Shown here: positions 19,740 to 27,310 of the stretch, piece by piece
Layout: every line of letters begins with the position of its first letter
Position numbering within the stretch: position 1 is the stretch's first letter
From: Coemansia sp. RSA 922
Taxonomy: Eukaryota; Kickxellomycota; Kickxellomycetes; Kickxellales; Kickxellaceae
DNA length: 61,058 nt
Assembly (NCBI GenBank): GCA_027577415.1
Contig: JANBQS010000020.1
Span: 1-61,058 of the forward strand
Direction: 5' to 3'
Position numbers and translations under genes: made by a program
The notes under the pieces: generated by a model
The model's database searches: none
What the model was told of the DNA's origin: nothing
Seen by the model: only the letters and a program-made list of their open reading frames with translations

Positions 19740-20176
19740 CTAGCATTTCCTACAATCGGAAGGAGTTAGGCCGAGCATATTTGCTAGATTTTCAGAACTA
19801 AAGTCCGGACCATCTTTTAAATACTGTTTTCCTTTAGCTACAATGTGTTTGAAAAATGCTCCCTCTTCACTTTTTTCTTTATTCATATTCTCAGCCTCTT
19901 CTCCAAACCTCGTTAGCTGTTCATCATTTCCACGGAATATGTATACACATTGCTCCTCAGTATCCCAAGCACTACCTGCATTTGTCGAAGCGAGTAGCGT
20001 ATTTGTTTTCTTCTGAATGACTAGGATATCAATACCTTGCTTTTGTCTTCCTAGTAGATAATTTTCAAAATTACTTCCTTCTCCTATCTTATTTGGCTTA
20101 AAGAAAATACCTTCAGCTACAATCGCTCCTTCATCGTTATACTTGAAAAAAAGTATGTGATTCTATCACGATCCAT
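19740..20176 (-). pseudogene. Member 1 of an unrecognised tandem small-protein family, frameshifted
   Basis: Starting at the ATG at 20176 the frame reads MDRDRITYFF, then runs into a T7 homopolymer (A7 at 20146-20152 on the plus strand). After it the family frame continues for 135 codons from FKYNDEG to a stop at 19740. The T run must gain or lose bases to join the two, so this is a pseudogene, a sequencing error in a homopolymer, or a slippery site. Within the protein a beta-rich N-terminal half leads to VYIFRGND and then a helical C-terminal half. Member 3 (22455-22910) has VYIFRGTE at the matching place, and both start with an aromatic Y-F-F/Y cluster. No known domain was recognised. Confidence 0.6.
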
Positions 20177-20201
20177 TTGTCAATCAATAAAGTATACTTG
20201 G

Positions 20202-20254
20202 GTAGTAGAAATATGTGTAGTGGATTAGTTCTGAAAGTGAAAATACGAACAGCA
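20202..20254 (-). promoter_or_regulatory. Conserved proximal promoter block of the tandem family (member 1)
   Basis: This 50-base block just upstream of the member 1 ATG is closely matched at 22948-22999 before member 3. Both share TGCTG or CTGC, CGTATTTT, ACTTTC, CCAC and ATATTTC in the same order on the minus strand. It probably holds the core promoter or leader. Confidence 0.5.
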
Positions 20255-20369
20255 AGCGCCTTGGTATTATTATAGCAGCATAATTTTTTTTTTTTGGCTG
20301 GACGAGGTAAAAAAAGGCTGCTCTTCATCATTTTTTTGGGGGCAGTCAATGAGGAGCAATAGAAGCAAA

Positions 20370-20475
20370 CACAGCTCTTAGCCCCAAAGGATGGCTACGT
20401 CATTGCAATATACTTGCGACTTGAGAAATCAGCTGATTGTCTGTGGAAAAAACAAATCTGTGCACTCTTCCCCCC
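20370..20475. repeat. Upstream repeat, short copy A'
   Basis: A first, partial copy of the repeat described at 20513. Shared landmarks on the plus strand are CACAGCTCTTAGCCCCAAAGG, TACGTCATTGCAATATACTT, GACTTGAG and CTGTGCACTCTTC, in the same order and spacing. Confidence 0.55.
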
Positions 20476-20512
20476 CCTAAAAGTGGCAATCATTGGAGAG
20501 CGTCATCAACGA

Positions 20513-20775
20513 CCACAGCCCTTTTGTCTCAAAGGGCGCCTGCGTCATTTTCAATACACTTGGGACTTGGAATATGATACATTGGTCTGCAAAAGTGACA
20601 AATTGTGCACTTTTCTCACTCATTCCCCTCCCCCCGCTGGCAGGCAGTGGAAAGGTGGAAGAAAAAGTATTGTCCAACTGTTGTCCGTCTTTTTGTTTCA
20701 ATGTGTATGACGCAATGTTTTTTTTGCAAAGAGGCAAGTACACATTGATGACGTAATGTTCAGGCATCCTTCACA
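20513..20775. repeat. Upstream repeat of the tandem family, copy A
   Basis: About 260 bases found once upstream of each of the three tandem genes. Plus-strand landmarks are CTCAAAGG, GCGTCATTTTCAATACACTT, TGGGACTTGGAATATG, CTGCAAAAGTGACA, ATTGTGCACTTTTCTCAC, GCAAAGAGGCA and TTCAGGCATCCTT. It includes TGACG-type bZIP half-sites. It lies 340-600 bases upstream of member 1. Confidence 0.65.
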
Positions 20776-21046
20776 AAAGCTCAAGAGGCAGCTAGTTATG
20801 ACCAGTCATTATCATTCGCCATTGTATTTTCAAATGACAGGCATTAAAGTGATTAACTTTACCTTGAAAATTATATTGCTAGAAGGAAAAACTACGTCCA
20901 CAAAAAGACGTTCAATGCCAAAAAATAATATAAACTAGCTTCCTATCAATAGAACTACGTCAAACTCGCTAGAAATAATAGTGCTATAGCATATATGAAC
21001 GAGCATGAACAGTTGAAACTGTATTCAGTTTTTTTTCCGCCAGCCG

Positions 21047-21619
21047 CTACTTGTAAAACTTTTTCGTGGCCTTCTTCCATGGTCTTATGCTAGCCTTTCT
21101 AGATGCACGGAGTGTCGTCGAGTCTTGTAGGCCCACATATGGTCCTGTAGTTACTGGCACAGAATCGGGTGAAAGCTGAATGTCCGTTGCACCTGGCTCA
21201 TGAAGGTCAGCTGGACTGATCTCCTGTGGACCGCTGATCTTGGCAAGAGGTTTATCATAATCGTTTAAAATACGTCTGTGCTCATCATAATAGATACCAT
21301 TTAAATAGTCAACATAGTTAAAAAACACTTCATATTCTCCCCATATGGCATTTCTTTTAAGATGATCAATCTTGGCATCATCTGCCAAGATATAGAAAAC
21401 ATCACCCAAAACATTATCTCTATATGAACCAATATTTTCTCGCCAAATAGGCGTCAAGCAATCCATCTCAATAGCATAGGCAATATTGCCACTGCTAGCA
21501 GCCTCGTTCATAATAGTAGTTTCTACTTTCTTTGCATCATTGTCAAATACTGGAATATGGTTTATAACTTTAAGCTCTTTTGGCTCATACTCATAACCCA
21601 CTTGAAAATAAAACAGCAT
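21047..21619 (-). CDS. Member 2 of the unrecognised tandem small-protein family (190 aa)
   Basis: Intact 190-residue protein from the ATG at 21619. It begins MLFYFQVGYEYEP, the same aromatic start as the neighbours, and has VFYILADD where members 1 and 3 have VYIFRG. It differs from them by a 70-residue C-terminal extension rich in Asp, Pro and Ser that ends in a basic motif, DSTTLRASRKASIRPWKKAT plus KKFYK. A frame at 30197-30472 ends almost identically (DSATLRIAGKAYFRLWKRAM plus KRLYK), so this tail is a mobile or conserved module of its own. The basic, aromatic tail could bind nucleic acid or membrane, but nothing proves it. No signal peptide or membrane segment is seen. Function unknown. 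Confidence 0.6.
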   Translation of the reverse strand: MLFYFQVGYEYEPKELKVINHIPVFDNDAKKVETTIMNEAASSGNIAYAIEMDCLTPIWRENIGSYRDNVLGDVFYILADDAKIDHLKRNAIWGEYEVFFNYVDYLNGIYYDEHRRILNDYDKPLAKISGPQEISPADLHEPGATDIQLSPDSVPVTTGPYVGLQDSTTLRASRKASIRPWKKATKKFYK

Positions 21620-21842
21620 CTTTTAAAGGTCCGATTGGGTAAATAAGTAGCTTGAAGTAGAAGGAAAAGTATATGCCAACTGGTTAACCCGAAAGAGAAG
21701 AGAGGGAGGACAGCAAGCAGAAACAGAAATATGCAAGATAATTATTTATTAATAAAGAGAAAGCCCGAAGAGGTAAAAAAAATAGCTGCACTCTCCTCCC
21801 CCCAGTTTTTTTAGTAGCCAAAGAGGTACAGTGAAAGAAATT

Positions 21843-22092
21843 GCAGCCCTTAACCTCAAAGGAGGTCCAATTTCTTTCCAATATGGATGAGGCTTTAAAA
21901 AGCAGCTGAATGTTGGTAAAGGCAGCAAACTGGGCACCTACATCCCCATTTTCTCATCTAGCAAGCAGCGAAAAAAGTGAAAGAAATTCCCCACCCACCA
22001 ATTGCGCTTTCTTTGAGCAAGTGAAATATTCTGCAATGCCCTTCGAAATGAGTATGCCCATGCCAGTGATTTGTCGTTCAGGCATGCTTTCC
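21843..22092. repeat. Upstream repeat of the tandem family, copy B
   Basis: The most diverged copy. It retains GCAGCCCTTAACCTCAAAGG, TTTCCAATATGGATGAGG, the ...GGGCACCTACATCCCC block in place of GTGCACTTTTC, ATTTTCTCAT, and the terminal TTCAGGCATGCTTT. It lies 220-470 bases upstream of member 2. Confidence 0.5.
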
Positions 22093-22454
22093 ATAAATAA
22101 AAAAAAAGAAACAATAGGGGTAGACATCCTCCTTTTGCACTGGTTTCTAGCAGTAAAGCATTGAAAGCCTGTAAAAGGATTATTTTAAAGCTCCAAAAAG
22201 GCTGCTTTGCAAGAGGCATTTTTTTGTGTGCATTCCACTATACTCAACCATACAATTCAGGCATTGTGCATCATTATAGGCTACCTCAAAGAAAATCTGC
22301 TTATAGCAAAAGGGCAACGTGGTGCCTGTTCTAAGCACTCATCCTTAGCAATTCACATGGAAAGCCGAGAAGAGATGCCCTCAACAGCCATTTAAAGAAA
22401 CACCGAATTGCTTTCAAGAATACGCAAAGATGAAAAAGCTATATACTATAACCC

Positions 22455-22910
22455 TTATATAGAAAAGTGGCAATTAGCTGGCTGTCTGGCTACTGTTTGG
22501 AAAGCTACCAATCGTTTCATGTCAACACAACCGAGTATCCTTGCGAGATATTTATAGTCAGTCCAACCATGCTTTGCCAAATAATAGTATCCTATTATTA
22601 CGACACTTTGGAATAACGCTTCACCTCCCATTGCAGCGGCCATTGCTCTGACCTTCTGTTGATCTGCTTCTGTCCCACGGAAGATATAGACATTACCTGC
22701 CACATCTGTATCTTTAACTAGGCCAATTGTATCGGCAAGTAGTCTCAATCTAGTTTTCTCAATGACTGAGAATTTAAGACCCGGAACACTCACGGCATTA
22801 TATAGTATAAACCGCTCAAAGTTCACTGTATCATAACTTGCCACTGGGGAAATACCGTCAATGGTAAGCACTCCAATACTGTTAAAGCTGTAGTAAAAAT
22901 AGTGCACCAT
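22455..22910 (-). CDS. Member 3 of the unrecognised tandem small-protein family (151 aa)
   Basis: Intact 151-residue protein from the ATG at 22910. It starts MVHYFYYSFNS, has NVYIFRGTEADQQKVR at about residues 70-85, then a helical C-terminal part. Compared with member 1 the alignment runs nearly end to end with few gaps but low identity. The proximal promoter (22948-22999) and the upstream repeat (23110-23350) are much better conserved than the protein. That contrast fits rapid change under selection, as in host- or competitor-facing gene families, but it could also be decay. No signal peptide, so an intracellular protein is more likely. Function unknown. Confidence 0.6.
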   Translation of the reverse strand: MVHYFYYSFNSIGVLTIDGISPVASYDTVNFERFILYNAVSVPGLKFSVIEKTRLRLLADTIGLVKDTDVAGNVYIFRGTEADQQKVRAMAAAMGGEALFQSVVIIGYYYLAKHGWTDYKYLARILGCVDMKRLVAFQTVARQPANCHFSI

Positions 22911-22947
22911 TATTAGCTAGCAGCAGTTTGTCGATAAATAATCGTTA

Positions 22948-22999
22948 GAGGAAATATAGGTGGACTGGTAGTGTAGAAAGTAAAAATACGGGCAGCAGA
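22948..22999 (-). promoter_or_regulatory. Conserved proximal promoter block of the tandem family (member 3)
   Basis: Counterpart of 20202-20254. On the plus strand both copies run from GAAATAT through GTGGA or GTGGAC and GAAAGT to AAATACG and CAGCA, at 26-38 bases from the respective ATG. Confidence 0.5.
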
Positions 23000-23109
23000 A
23001 AACTGGTTAATAAAGCAGAAATAAGCAGAGTACTATTATTTTATGTTTGAGAATGCTAGACAAAAGGAAATGCCACACTAACCCCCCACCATTTTTTGGC
23101 GAGCAGCAA

Positions 23110-23350
23110 AGAGCAAAGGTTCTTTGCCGCAAAGGACATCTGCGTCTTTTGTCAATGTTGTGGACTTTGAGAATGACATATTTGTCCGCAAAAGCAACAG
23201 ATTGTGCACTTTTCTCACTTGTTTCCCCCACTGACAAGCAGCAAGAAAACGGAATAAAGGTCTTATCTCAACTGTTTTGTGTTATTTTTCTCGCAAAGGA
23301 GCACTTCCACATTGGTAATATACTTTTCAGGCGCCTTTTACCAAAGAGCG
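23110..23350. repeat. Upstream repeat of the tandem family, copy C
   Basis: Best match to copy A. Shared landmarks are CAAAGGACATCTGCGTCTTTT, GACTTTGAGAATGACA, GCAAAAGCAACAGATTGTGC, ACTTTTCTCACTTG, GCAAAGGAGCA, CACATTGGTAATAT and TTCAGGCGCCTTTT. It lies 200-440 bases upstream of member 3 and about 250 bases upstream of the plus-strand F-box-like gene, so it could serve either. Confidence 0.65.
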
Positions 23351-23598
23351 CTTGAGGTTGTTGTGGTCGAGGTGCCCAATTTCATATTGAATGAGCCCAA
23401 ATCACAAGATTGCCTTTTTTGATCTCATCTATTTGCACTTATTGCGGATACATGTGAGGGTGCTGCAGCATGCACAGGATGCATTGCTGCTGGTGTCAGC
23501 TATCTGCAACTCATATATGGCGCCATTCGGTCACATCCCTCTCTTTGACTTTCATTTCTACTCTGTTTTTTCATATCCCTTAGTTTAACTTTTTGACA

Positions 23599-25263
23599 AT
23601 GTCGACGCTACCACTATTTCCGCACCTTCCTCCCCTTATAATTCGGCTTATTTTTGACTATGTTGGAGATGGCACAGGCATAGATACAGGCAGGTTCACG
23701 ATTCTGGTAAAGCCACTTCTGTGGGTTTGCAGCAACATTCGAGCCATTGTACTTCCACTTTACTGCAACGACTTCTTCTTAGATCTCGCTGGCACTCCAG
23801 TCCATGAGCAAAAACGACGATTCAGGTACTCAGACTACCCCGATATTGGCTACCAAACGCACGGCCTGGCCACGAACCTGGATATCAACATCGACGAATG
23901 GAATATATACACGGGCGAGGCATTGAGAAAGCTGACAATGGCGCCCTACAGTGGCTATGACTTTCCAATGGCTCGTTCACTTCGGTTCATCTTTGTATCG
24001 TATTGTTTAGACGAAAATGGCCGACCTCACTCACTAGATGTTGGGCGTAGCATCACGGCGTTTGTTCAGCGGATTAAACAATTAGCGCCCATGGTTACCA
24101 GTATTACGATTTTTTATCATCTCCAGATCATTCCGTTCGGATTCACTCGCTACTTTGGCGATTTGGTCTCACAACTCTTTCAGCTAGCCACTCGTGTCGA
24201 TTACAACTACTACTTTGATTCAGACGAGCCTATACAACTGCGGCTAGATTTAATCCGCAACCTAGTTTCTATGAGTTTTACAGTGGATGGCTATACTTGT
24301 TCGTCTATTCAGCTGGCACGGCAGAATGCACCGACATTGCAGAACTTGGTTCTCCGGTCCGATTTTCCTGCCGATCTAGCCGGTCTCATCCAAAGCCCCA
24401 ATGGAAGTTACGTCACGTACCCATGCCTACGTACTCTGAAGCTGTCTGATGATGCGGACGATGATGTACCCGAGCGAGTGATATTTAAGGGTGTTGTACC
24501 ATTTCCCAGTCTTCGGCATATTCGCTTGCTCAGCTGCTATCCGTTTGGCGATGACGTTCTTTTCAGGGGCAATTCCAGTACCCTTGAGCACTTGGAGTTG
24601 TTTGTGAGCGACTTGCTGGTGTCCATTATTATTGACTACCATGTGTTCACATCGACCAGCCACCCAAAGTTGCGGCAGATCCGCACCCAGTATCCAGTAG
24701 ACGAATTTCCAAGTCAGTTTGCTACGCCTGCTGATACGTTGCGGTTTATGCTTAGCATTGGTTCAAAGGCGCCTGTACGAAGTATTATCGGGGATCATTC
24801 CAGTTCCGAACTTGTCCCAGCACTCGCATTGGATTTGAACTGTGCCTCCATCCAATATCTAGATCTACCATACTCTCACCTGGATCTCTTGGATATCATC
24901 GCCTTGGTCAAGGTCTTACCCGCTCTTTTTTCTCTGCACACCGCACTCCCAGTCTTTGGGTTAATACTCGATCATGTCGATAGGGATAAGCTCCCCGCCT
25001 TTATAACAGCGACTTACGCTCCGCTTGGTAGAAGGTTTCGATACGGTCATTATCGTAACTACCCAGCCCCATCCTTGGTAGAGGCTGCTCCATGTATGTT
25101 ATTACTGGCATTGGTGTACCCAAATTACACCTATAGTGATAGGCGTTGGGCCGATACTAAAGGATTTATGGACGAAATAGAAGCTGCGGTAGCGTTAGAT
25201 ATGTTTAAGCCGTATGCTCCACGTCTGCAAGCCTTTTTACAACGCATCATGAAAAGCCTTTAA
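23599..25263 (+). CDS. F-box-like, leucine-rich family protein (member 1, intact)
   Basis: 554 residues from the ATG at 23599; a TATATGG lies about 85 bases upstream. The N-terminus LPPLIIRLIFDYVG resembles an F-box helix. It is followed by the family signature KPLLWVCSNIRAIVLPLYCN. The rest is a series of leucine-rich segments such as LRTLKLSDDADDD, LRHIRLLSCYPFGDD and LEHLELFVSDLLVS. The end, LVYPN followed by MFKPYAPRLQAFL, is shared with the other copies. Proteins of this type could act as SCF substrate receptors, but the F-box is weak and a role is only inferred. Five further loci of the family lie in this window: one intact (45393) and four broken (25432, 36625, 44276, 50771). Confidence 0.8.
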   Translation: MSTLPLFPHLPPLIIRLIFDYVGDGTGIDTGRFTILVKPLLWVCSNIRAIVLPLYCNDFFLDLAGTPVHEQKRRFRYSDYPDIGYQTHGLATNLDINIDEWNIYTGEALRKLTMAPYSGYDFPMARSLRFIFVSYCLDENGRPHSLDVGRSITAFVQRIKQLAPMVTSITIFYHLQIIPFGFTRYFGDLVSQLFQLATRVDYNYYFDSDEPIQLRLDLIRNLVSMSFTVDGYTCSSIQLARQNAPTLQNLVLRSDFPADLAGLIQSPNGSYVTYPCLRTLKLSDDADDDVPERVIFKGVVPFPSLRHIRLLSCYPFGDDVLFRGNSSTLEHLELFVSDLLVSIIIDYHVFTSTSHPKLRQIRTQYPVDEFPSQFATPADTLRFMLSIGSKAPVRSIIGDHSSSELVPALALDLNCASIQYLDLPYSHLDLLDIIALVKVLPALFSLHTALPVFGLILDHVDRDKLPAFITATYAPLGRRFRYGHYRNYPAPSLVEAAPCMLLLALVYPNYTYSDRRWADTKGFMDEIEAAVALDMFKPYAPRLQAFLQRIMKSL

Positions 25264-25431
25264 CATGCCGGTTGTGTTAATATATCTAAATATCCGCAAC
25301 TTTTTTGTGGCGGCTCTGGGTACTTACTGGGCTTGTGACGCTTGTGTGGCTTGTTAATTATTGATCTGTCATTGCTGATTCATATTTTACGGATGCAGTT
25401 CATCGTGTGTTCAGCAGCTAGGTATTTCTAA

Positions 25432-25752
25432 ATGACAATTGTACTTTCTTTAGCTTTTTCCCCCTCTCCCGCCTCATGTTGTCGAGCTCATAGTCTGCAG
25501 TTTGACTGTATAAAGCCCAACTCAATTGAGTACAAGCGTCTTCTCATGCCACTCTTGAGCGTCTGCCCTAACTTTTATGCTATTGCATTTTCGCTCACAT
25601 GCAACGACTACAGACTACACTTGCGTGTTCATTCAGACAAAGTAACTATAGAGGGCTCCTCGTGGACTGCGCGTATTGACTATCCCAATTGCCCTCTTCA
25701 TCACTTATCCCGAGAGATCCAGATCCTGGATATATATCAATACCATCTATGA
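25432..25752 (+). pseudogene. F-box-like family fragment, frameshifted and truncated
   Basis: One frame reads PPLPPHVVELIVCSLTV then stops at about 25512. The next frame continues with KRLLMPLLSVCPNFYAIAFS and LTCNDYRLHL, the conserved segment that follows the F-box-like helix in the intact copies. It reaches HHLSREIQILDIYQYHL before a stop at 25752. The leucine-rich part is absent. It sits 170 bases after the intact copy in the same direction, so a tandem duplicate that decayed. Confidence 0.75.
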
Positions 25753-25900
25753 GAGCCATATGTTATAAAGAAGGGGAACGTCGCTAGCACACTCTGTAAT
25801 AGCTAGTAATCACATAATGAATATTCTAAGCTAAGATTTATTATGTCCAACACTTGGATAATAATATCGCTCTATATTTTGAGCGTGTTTAATAGTATGG

Positions 25901-26032
25901 TCACTTGTTCCTAGCTCGTTCCTCTAAATAAGGGGCACATTTGGGATAATGTGCTAAAAGCTCATTCAAACTGTAGATAGTTAGTCCACAGTATCGACAG
26001 ATGGTAGATGGCTGAGAAGATTTATCGGACAT
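25901..26032 (-). CDS. Single C2HC zinc-finger microprotein (43 aa)
   Basis: A 44-codon frame from the ATG at 26032 encodes one zinc finger: ICRYC, twelve residues (GLTIYSLNELLA), HYPKC. This is C-x2-C-x12-H-x3-C, the C2HC variant. The same H-x-PKC ending occurs in the finger of the protein at 59662-60027. Before the finger is a Ser-rich MSDKSSQPST start; after it is a charged tail (YLEERARNK). A TATA box on the same strand lies about 100 bases upstream. Function unknown. The length leaves room for nothing but the finger, so an adaptor or nucleic-acid-binding role is inferred. Confidence 0.6.
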   Translation of the reverse strand: MSDKSSQPSTICRYCGLTIYSLNELLAHYPKCAPYLEERARNK

Positions 26033-26638
26033 GGTAATTAGCTTTTTTTTTGGCGAAAGAGAGAGTTGAAGAATAATACGAATAATACGAATATGGTGAC
26101 AGTTTTTTTAATATGATGCAGCCCAAACGTTTATATAGGAAATTTCGAGTGTATATCTTTTTCGCTTACCAAGTCATATCCTTTGGCACAAATTATATAT
26201 CAATCTGATAGATAGATATGATGACAAACCTTTTTTAGAAAAGAAAAAGGCGGGAGATTATTACTTCTTTGATATTCCCTACTGAGAGCCATGATCTAAA
26301 CAATCTATGGCAACTGATTGGAAAAAAATGTGGTCTCTGTAAGTACGCGTTGGCAAGGGGGGATATTTTTACACTTGGCATTACAATGGTAAACATGTGA
26401 CGCATGTAAGCATTAGGTATCATACCCTTGTTTTTTTTTCTTTTACAGCGCTTGGCATGGCTAAACAGAGGTTGTCTAATACCAGACATGCTCTCACGTG
26501 CCACTGTGGGGTGACGTCCATTGTGCATAGTGGAGTAGGTTCTTGGCAAAAAAGTGAAATGATGCTTAAAATAAAAAGCAGTACCTCTTTCTTTTCGTTA
26601 TTTTTTCTTCACACTTTTATCAAATATTTTTGTATATC
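26033..26638. other. Intergenic region with divergent promoters
   Basis: Contains the TATA box for the microprotein gene, a TGACGTCC site near 26512, a CACGTG near 26492 and a T-rich leader before the tubby-like gene. No coding frame of interest. Confidence 0.45.
26130..26137 (-). promoter_or_regulatory. TATA box of the 43-aa zinc-finger gene
   Basis: CTATATAAACG on the minus strand, 98 bases upstream of the ATG, followed by a CT-rich leader. Confidence 0.55.
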
Positions 26639-27169
26639 ATGCCTTCTACTTTATCACTATTCTACAAGGGCGCGTTTTCGCGAAGTGTCCTTGTATTCAA
26701 TGATGACTTTAAGAACCGGTCGTCCGCTCAAGAAAACGCACAGCCCATATACGAGATAATCAGTAAATGTCGTACGATCGAGATTCAACCTAGTAACGCC
26801 ACTAGTCAACAAACACTTTTACTGGGCAAATACAATGGATGGACTGGTCACTCAGTAACGCTAACTGGGTTTGAATCTACGTCAGTGGCTAAGCGTATGG
26901 GGATATTTGACTGTGGATGGAAGTTTATAGATTTTGGTAGCAATGAGTTCTTTTGGCGTATATCTGGCTGGAACTCGTCATGGACGTTGACTGATGTTGG
27001 GGGCAGAGTTGTGGCAAAGTTTAGTAGGGCTGGGTTCCGTATGAGCAAACTTGGAGTGCTGGAGGTTATGGAGGACGTAAAGGAACCGATGCTGGCACTG
27101 ATACTGCTGACATGTAAGCTTGTTCACAAGTCGGTTCAAGAGAGCGAGCAGAGCAGCGGTGGTGGATAA
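26639..27169 (+). CDS. Tubby-C/LURP-one-like protein
   Basis: A 176-residue protein from the ATG at 26639. It has the alternating beta-strand pattern of the tubby C-terminal-like fold (as in LURP-one and the fungal DUF6593 group): QTLLLGKYNGWTGHSVTL, CGWKFIDFGSNEFFWRIS, SSWTLTDVGGRVVAKFS, then a long hydrophobic helix EPMLALILLTCKLVHKSV near the end. That final helix is what the fold buries in its barrel. Related proteins bind membrane lipids or act in stress and defence responses; the role here is unknown. It lies 141 bases upstream of MCM9 on the same strand. Confidence 0.65.
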   Translation: MPSTLSLFYKGAFSRSVLVFNDDFKNRSSAQENAQPIYEIISKCRTIEIQPSNATSQQTLLLGKYNGWTGHSVTLTGFESTSVAKRMGIFDCGWKFIDFGSNEFFWRISGWNSSWTLTDVGGRVVAKFSRAGFRMSKLGVLEVMEDVKEPMLALILLTCKLVHKSVQESEQSSGGG

Positions 27170-27310
27170 TAGTGGAGGATTCCAATACGTCATCGTGGAT
27201 CTGATCTGATCAGCTATTTTAGCAAGAGTGCTGCGGGTACTCTTGTTTTTTGTTTTTCTCTTTTCTTTCCAAATTTCATTTATTTATTAATTTATTTACT
27301 TTTGTTTATT

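Noticed and set aside
20477..20767. Minus-strand frames inside upstream repeats A and C that share SEKSAQ.V.FAD
   Set aside because: Similarity follows from the DNA repeat and is seen equally in the plus-strand frames; there is no suitable ATG in copy C and stops interrupt copy B. Kept as non-coding repeats, though coding is not fully excluded.
23391..23588. 65-codon plus-strand frame just before the F-box-like gene
   Set aside because: No domain; a TATA-like sequence lies inside it, so it is more likely promoter and leader of the next gene.
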